Source: Paracyclopina nana (lineage: Eukaryota > Arthropoda > Copepoda > Cyclopoida > Cyclopettidae). From it: a DNA stretch of 64,000 nucleotides. The notes under the pieces are model-generated. The model searched no databases. It was not told the DNA's origin and saw only the letters and a list, made by a program, of their open reading frames with translations. Within the stretch, counting starts at the first letter, position 1, and the number at the start of each line of letters is the position of its first letter. The DNA lies in contig JAGUCH010000007.1 in assembly GCA_019096065.1 (NCBI GenBank), positions 5,416,501-5,480,500 on the forward strand, written 5' to 3'. The position numbers and the translations under genes were made by a program. Positions 61,066 through 64,000 of the stretch are shown one piece after another.

Positions 61066-61328
61066 CGGATCTCTATTTGCGATGCAAAAGTGAGTTAAAG
61101 GCAGATATTAACTGGTTGAATCTTGCTCGATCAACCACCGGTGACATTCTTCCGGATTTATCTGATGGCTCGCCTCAGCTTTTACCGCAATCAGGAGCAC
61201 GCACGGTAAACGGACGCCGCAACAATTCGATTCTTGTACCAACACAACTTGCTGAAAAAGAGCTTTACCTTAGAGCCTTCTTTGCTGATTCATCGACTTC
61301 GTCCCAGCTTTTTCAAAATGTTGATTAG
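61066..61328 (+). other. Possible terminal exon or pseudo-exon
   Basis: An 87-codon open frame (from the AG at 61064-61065 to TAG 61326-61328) with balanced, protein-like composition and codon use unlike its AT-rich surroundings. It includes NWLNLARSTTGDILPDL and ILVPTQLAEKELYLRAFFAD. A possible acceptor CTCTTTATATAG precedes it. No ATG and no upstream partner exon found, and no family recognised. It could be a gene fragment, an exon of an unannotated gene or chance. Confidence 0.25.
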
Positions 61329-61849
61329 GCAATTCATTTTATGATGACTTTATCAAATTGCGGTTAATTGTAGAGATAGCCAGAAAATCCAAATTTTTGC
61401 CCTCAGAAAAATGGAAATTTCAAATCAAATTCATTATGACAACTAATTGCCATTTTCAAGAGTTAGGTTTAAAAAACGAAGCGAGGAAAACGTTTACTTT
61501 CTTACAGTTTTGCCTTGAAATCAGTGACAGAAAAATACACGATTCCCAGAACGATTAACAATTTATGACATGATGTCTCATGCACAACATGAGAACTTGA
61601 TCCATAAAAACTGACAACGACTCTGTCAGCTCTACTAGGCAACTTCACTCAACTACAGATTGTATTACATAACAAGTTAGGTATCCTTAGAAGGTGTTGA
61701 ATAATTTCGAGCGAAACCCTACTACTGAAAAAGATACTCAATACCTACGCGGTTACATTATAAAACCTATTTTATTCAAGCTTTATTCTGATAAAATTCA
61801 GAATTTGCGGAATTGACTAACTCAAACGCAATTTTCGATTTTGATTATG

Positions 61850-62045
61850 CAACATGGATAACGTGGCACAATTTGAGCTTGGGGGAAGTTGCTTAGTTGA
61901 ACGATTGGGTCAAGCCATCTCCCAGCACGTGGTCGACAAGGAAGATTTTGGTTGAGAGGCTCAGACACAAGACAAAATTGCCTGTGGGCATTTAGAGGGC
62001 TCGAACCCGTGATTTCTTCGCATAACTCTACTCTATGCTGAGAGA
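61850..62045 (-). repeat. tRNA-derived SINE-like segment
   Basis: On the minus strand CTCTCAGCATAGAGTAGAG (box A-like) is followed by GGGTTCGAGCC (box B-like; plus-strand 61998-62007), then about 140 bp of non-tRNA body. Degenerate stems exclude a working tRNA. It lies shortly upstream of the next gene. Confidence 0.4.
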
Positions 62046-62191
62046 TTTGCGTCTGCGTTCGCTGCTGCTGCTGCACTCATTGATCTGCAATGCCAGTCAC
62101 AGACTAAGCAAGCAAAAGTGATAATCAAACAAACGGTGTTAACTTTTATTTTTATACTTGAAAAAAGTCTCTAGTGAATTGATAGGCAAAA

Positions 62192-63991
62192 ATGGCCGAA
62201 CGAGACTTGGCCAAAGAGGCCTTGGATTTGGTGGTAAGTTACGCCTTTTTCCTGTATTTTTTTACCTAGGATTTTTGGCCTTTTTAGAACTTCCTCATTG
62301 CTTGATAGTACAAGTGTGTTTTCCTTTATGAAATATGACGTAAGTCATAACTTTTTTGATGCACTTGGCGTGAGCAAAATTAATTTTCATTCTTCAACCA
62401 AGTCCTTAATTAAAGTGCACATATCAAAAGATTATAATTTATTAATTTCAAGCCTCTTTTCATCTCGCAAAAATAATGCTACTTCCAGCTTTTTATAACT
62501 ATGAGAATGGAAAATTATTTTAGGGCAGTTGTCAACCTAAAAAGTGCCTTTTTTAACACTGCTGCATCAAGTCCCAAAAACTAGCTTTTCCTCTAAATCC
62601 TACTTTAATTTTGCCTCAACAATGAGCTGTTTTTTACATAACTCTAAGTTACATAAATACCTTTCTTCACATGCTATTTAAAAGAAATACAATGAAATTG
62701 CAAGCTATAAATAAAGCCACCCTCCAAAAAATGGAGTATGTGAAAGTCCGTTTAATGTTAATGGTGATATTTAAAAAAGTGAACCTTACTTTTTCAGGAG
62801 GAAAATGCTCAAACAAAGGCCGAGCTCAAGAATATCTTCTTGCCTGGCTCGAGGCCGTTTTTGCGGAGTTTTTCCACAAACAGTCCCGGTGACATGCCAC
62901 CTGTTGACATTCATGCTGAAGAATACTTGACCTCGCGAAAGTTGTCCACTTGTGAGGCAACTGAGCCCACTGCCTCACTCAAACTCTTCATGCCGGCCTC
63001 CATGACTCAAGCTGACCCGCAAGAGGAAAAGCCAAGAAAAGTCGTGCTTTTTGATGACAAGGAAACCGACCCTGAAGGAAGAGATGGTAACTTTATGAAC
63101 AATTTTGAATTTTCGCCCCTTGCGATTTAACGAACTTTTTGTTTGGGCATAAAAAACAGCGCCACCTAACTTAATATTTTTATTAACTTGAAGTTTCTTC
63201 TCCTCTTGCAAAACTTTATTTTTTTGTTATATATGTATACCTTTTCTTTTTGGACAATTTCAGCTGAAAGGCGCATTTTAACAAATGACTCCAGCAATTG
63301 CACTTTCGGAAGAGAATCAAGAAAAACAGAAGTAATAATGAAGTATAGAAATTGAGTGATCGTTTGTTGAGCAGATCATAATCTAATGAAACAAGTAAAA
63401 GCTAAAAAGCTTTAGGCATAGTCTTAAGTTTGATATACATAATTATGAAGTAAATATTTAACGATTTTCAATTTGTAAGTAAGCAAAGTATAGCAGTTTT
63501 TTTAAAAATAACGCCTAATCTAAGCTGAAAAATGACCCTAAAAGTGTCGCGATGCTTTCTGCATAACGAACAAACAATAACAAAAACAAACCAGAATAAT
63601 ATCAAAAACAACCCTCGAATTACGAGTTGGTAACTGCAAATCAAAATTATCTGCAAATTTCAGAGAGGTTGAGGAAGAACCACACTTTTGCTGGGTCATT
63701 GAGCGAGGTTGTGAGCCACAAGGATGAGTCTTACCCGCATTACCATCATGTCATGTCTCGACATCGAGTCCGGAATCACAGCTACCGTTCTAAAAAGGTC
63801 CTTGATGATGCTGAAAAGCTGCCCACCATCCAGGACTTGGATGCCAACTTGTCTGAAACCGAGGAGCTCATGGCTGATGAGGATGACATGGATGAGACCG
63901 AGGCTGAAACCGAGGAAATGCTGCCGGCCAAAAAACTCTTCAGAGTTGGCATGCTTGAATCTGAATCGGAGCATGAAGTGGAGCCCTTAAG
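62192..63991 (+). CDS. Unrecognised acidic protein, N-terminal part
   Basis: Exons: 62192-62233, 62798-63086, 63664-63991, all GT-AG and in phase, giving the first 219 residues. A donor (AG/GTAACA) at 63991 shows the gene continues beyond the window. It starts MAERDLAKEALDLV. The region rich in Ser, Thr and Pro contains SRPFLRSFSTNSPG. A His/Arg-rich stretch follows (YPHYHHVMSRHRVRNHSYRSKK, about residues 132-153), then a very acidic one (about 168-195). No membrane segment yet. The His-rich, then acidic order with a PTI motif resembles the cytoplasmic N-terminus of SLC4 anion exchangers (AE2/AE3 type), but this is a weak impression. A real gene of unknown identity is the safe statement. Confidence 0.75.
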
Positions 63992-64000
63992 GTAACAGCA

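Noticed and set aside
63264-63331. Possible extra exon in the last gene (TTTCAG...GTAATA)
   Set aside because: Including it breaks the phase into the next exon and gives an early stop; skipping it keeps the frame.

Overview
The window is animal nuclear DNA: AT-rich, with spliced genes, AATAAA poly(A) signals, minisatellites and several kinds of transposable element. A 7TM chemoreceptor ending in the gustatory-receptor signature TYLIVLLQF and a pair of DEG/ENaC channels point to an arthropod. I cannot name the species; a crustacean or other non-model arthropod would fit.

Layout. (1) 1-8340: a GC-rich, decayed Ty3/gypsy-type retroelement with gag, pol and an env-like gene. All are broken, and part of the integrase core is missing. 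(2) 8341-10426: repeat-rich flank, ending in a well-bounded hAT-type MITE (13-bp inverted ends, 8-bp target duplication) about 135 bp upstream of a TM9SF2 start codon. (3) 10427-16918: housekeeping genes. TM9SF2 (+, 9 exons, 669 aa) converges on IPPK (-, 2 exons, 487 aa), which is head-to-head with SNRPF (+, 2 exons, 88 aa). (4) 16885-27063: mostly non-coding, with a small membrane-protein gene (-), an unrecognised 267-aa gene with a coiled coil (-), a tRNA-like relic and a degenerate repeat field. (5) 27064-29667: gustatory-receptor-like gene (+, 5 exons, 429 aa) with a long minisatellite in intron 1. (6) 29796-34915: an ABHD4/ABHD5-type hydrolase (-). I link its first coding exon across a 3.9-kb intron, and that intron encloses two tandem, complete, opposite-strand DEG/ENaC genes of about 366 aa. 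(7) 34955-42946: non-coding, with a 19-bp minisatellite and a possible TATA-driven 76-aa gene. (8) 42947-59457: a full 22-exon membrane adenylyl cyclase of AC5/AC6 type (1210 aa), its introns filled with palindromic MITEs and minisatellites and two of them GC-AG introns. (9) 59458-62191: non-coding. (10) 62192-63991: the first three exons of an unrecognised acidic gene that leaves the window.

The genes form no operon or evident pathway. IPPK and SNRPF may share a CpG-rich divergent promoter. The nested ENaC pair and the ABHD host gene must be transcribed through each other. The receptor, channels and cyclase are all signalling or membrane proteins, but their adjacency need not mean a joint function. 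Exon joins were checked by hand for splice dinucleotides and reading phase; no transcript data were available. The sharpest points for a second look are the env-bearing retroelement, the hAT MITE beside TM9SF2, the nested ENaC duplicates that differ by one exact intron, and the unrecognised genes.
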